In this document: in pieces, positions 62,729 to 64,000 of the stretch
Numbering within the stretch: position 1 is the stretch's first letter
Layout: each line of letters opens with the position of its first letter
NCBI RefSeq assembly: GCF_900099645.1
Contig: NZ_FMTL01000002.1
Location: 1,118,334 to 1,182,333 of the forward strand
Length of the DNA stretch: 64,000 bases
From: Pseudomonas peli
GTDB lineage: Bacteria; Pseudomonadota; Gammaproteobacteria; Pseudomonadales; Pseudomonadaceae
Direction of reading: 5' to 3'
Translations under genes and position numbers: made by a program
The notes under the pieces: generated by a model
The model's input: only the letters and a program-made list of their open reading frames with translations
The model's database searches: none
What the model was told of the DNA's origin: nothing

Positions 62729-63412
62729 ATGACTGCTCAATTGCTCGACCATACCCTCGGCAGCCTAGCCAGCCGAATCCCCGGAGCCACACGGGTTTTT
62801 CACACCTTCCATCTCGACTTTTGCTGCGGAGGACAGAAAACTCTGCGTCAGGCCGCGCTGGAAAACGGCATCGATGCACTGCAGGTAGAAGATCAGCTGC
62901 TGGCCCTAAGCCCGGACGAGCCTCACCAACACGACTGGCATGAGGCTTCCAATGCGCAACTGATTGAGCACTTACTAGAGCGCTACCACGCAGCACATCG
63001 GCAGCAGTTACCAGAGCTAATCCGTCTGGCCGCAAGGGTCGAACAAGTGCACGGTGCTCGGGAACATTGTCCGCGCGGCTTGACTGATTTGCTGCTGAGC
63101 ATGCAGCAGGAATTGGAAAGCCATATGCAAAAAGAAGAGCAGATTCTTTTCCCCATGATCAAACAGGGCGACCACCCATTAGTCGGCGGGCCTATTGCGG
63201 TTATGCGCTATGAACACAATCAACACGGTGACGCCCTGGAGAGCATCGTCATACTGACTGACAACATGCAACCACCCAGCGAAGCCTGTAACACCTGGCG
63301 TGCGCTGTATCGCGGCCTCCATGAACTGCGCGTTGACCTGATGCAGCACATTCACCTGGAAAACAACCTGCTGTTCCAACGAGCACTCGACGAGGAAGGT
63401 CTAAATCGCTAA
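62729..63412 (+). CDS. ytfE: YtfE/Ric-type di-iron protein (iron-sulfur cluster repair)
   Basis: The product is 227 residues. The N-terminal ScdA domain has HTFHLDFCCGG (about 25-35), and the hemerythrin-like part carries iron ligands in LLERYHAAHRQQLPELI, MQQELESHMQKEEQILFP and VMRYEHNQHGDALE. It repairs Fe-S clusters damaged by NO. AAGGAG precedes ATG 62729. It is divergent from norR and shares its ANR/DNR box. Confidence 0.92.
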   Translation: MTAQLLDHTLGSLASRIPGATRVFHTFHLDFCCGGQKTLRQAALENGIDALQVEDQLLALSPDEPHQHDWHEASNAQLIEHLLERYHAAHRQQLPELIRLAARVEQVHGAREHCPRGLTDLLLSMQQELESHMQKEEQILFPMIKQGDHPLVGGPIAVMRYEHNQHGDALESIVILTDNMQPPSEACNTWRALYRGLHELRVDLMQHIHLENNLLFQRALDEEGLNR

Positions 63413-63603
63413 ATAGGCAACCTTTCCAGCTGAACGATCGTGTGGTTTGGCTGGAACGTTTTTAAGTATCCATCAGCGCGTCTGGGAAATCTCACAATAC
63501 GCGCTAGGCTGTAATGAAGAGGTGTAAATAACAGACAAATCACGTTCATAACGGTGCGACGTCGATTTACAAAGACAATCCGCAACCTTGAGAGGTAAGT
63601 GAG

Positions 63604-63951
63604 ATGAACAAGCTTCAAGAAGCCTTGAATGCACCCGGAGACACACCACTGTGGATAGCCTTCTGGCTTTATGGCGTGGCCATCAGCCATGTGCTGTTTG
63701 GCTCAATCATGCTGGCCTTCAACCAAGTGGCCACCCCGCAGTTTGGGGTATTGTTACTGGTATTTGTCGCTTACACCGCTTGGGTTTTGAATGTCGTTTG
63801 GCGCAATGCCGATAATGTCGGTGAACCTATATATGGTCAGATTGCCCGCTTTCTCACAGTGGCCTGGTCAATCAACGCGGTACTGGTTTCAGGGTTCCTG
63901 TTTCTCAGCCATTTGAACGCAGTCACCAAGCCGTTTCCCGCGTTGTTTTAA
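63604..63951 (+). CDS. Small inner-membrane protein of unknown function
   Basis: The product is 115 residues with three membrane helices (about 16-38, 46-67, 82-102) joined by short loops (WRNADNVGEPIYGQIARF). A purine-rich GAGAGG precedes ATG. No family was recognised. It follows ytfE by 191 bases in the same direction; a membrane role in NO or nitrate metabolism is only suggested by position. Confidence 0.7.
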   Translation: MNKLQEALNAPGDTPLWIAFWLYGVAISHVLFGSIMLAFNQVATPQFGVLLLVFVAYTAWVLNVVWRNADNVGEPIYGQIARFLTVAWSINAVLVSGFLFLSHLNAVTKPFPALF

Positions 63952-64000
63952 GCAACGGCTCGTGGATTTTTACATCACACTAACACCAAGGCCCGCTGAC

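Overview
The window looks like a chromosomal segment of a Pseudomonas-type gammaproteobacterium. The support is the liuRABCDE leucine-degradation operon, the tamAB pair, REP-like elements carrying the TGTAGGAG end typical of Pseudomonas, a narXL-narK1K2GHJI cluster with moaA and a parvulin gene behind narI, and ANR/DNR-type TTGAY-N4-RTCAA boxes. No species name can be supported from the sequence alone.

Bases 1-25.3 kb are ordinary core chromosome. They hold tamB (cut by the window edge) and tamA, a GNAT acetyltransferase, exonuclease III, a phosphate-binding-like/OmpA fusion, two periplasmic solute-binding proteins, an acyl-CoA dehydrogenase facing a LysR regulator, and the complete leucine/isovalerate pathway (liuR-liuA-liuB-liuC-liuD-liuE). 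These are followed by acetoacetyl-CoA synthetase, which takes up the acetoacetate made by LiuE. A PilT/PilU-type ATPase, a small parvulin, a YjbR protein, a second LysR and an MFS exporter close this part.

Bases 25.5-29.7 kb are a scar. At about 25510 the start of an ABC-F ATPase gene (first nine codons) stops abruptly and unrelated, more AT-rich DNA begins. It holds three tandem 8-mers spaced exactly 12 bp, small orphan ORFs, two decayed IS1182-type transposases in inverted orientation, each preceded by a member of the same small-ORF family, and a frameshifted, truncated hemerythrin-GGDEF gene.

Bases 30-64 kb are an unusually complete anaerobic block. It holds hemN (anaerobic heme), an FtrABCD-type ferrous iron uptake operon, class III ribonucleotide reductase (nrdD with its glycyl-radical tail encoded as a separate 49-codon gene, and nrdG), nitrate respiration (narK1K2GHJI, narXL), molybdenum cofactor synthesis (moaA, moaB, moaC, moaD, moaE, moeA), O2-independent ubiquinone hydroxylation (ubiUVT), a DNR-like regulator, and NO defence (norR, ytfE). 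Five perfect ANR/DNR boxes and five sites with the 7-2-7 geometry of NarL operators lie in front of these genes, so the block probably behaves as one nitrate- and oxygen-controlled regulon. Energy (Nar), cofactor (Moco), quinone, heme, iron and deoxynucleotide supply without oxygen are all encoded side by side.

All family names rest on reading the translations and motifs by eye. No database search was run. No rRNA, tRNA or CRISPR array was seen.
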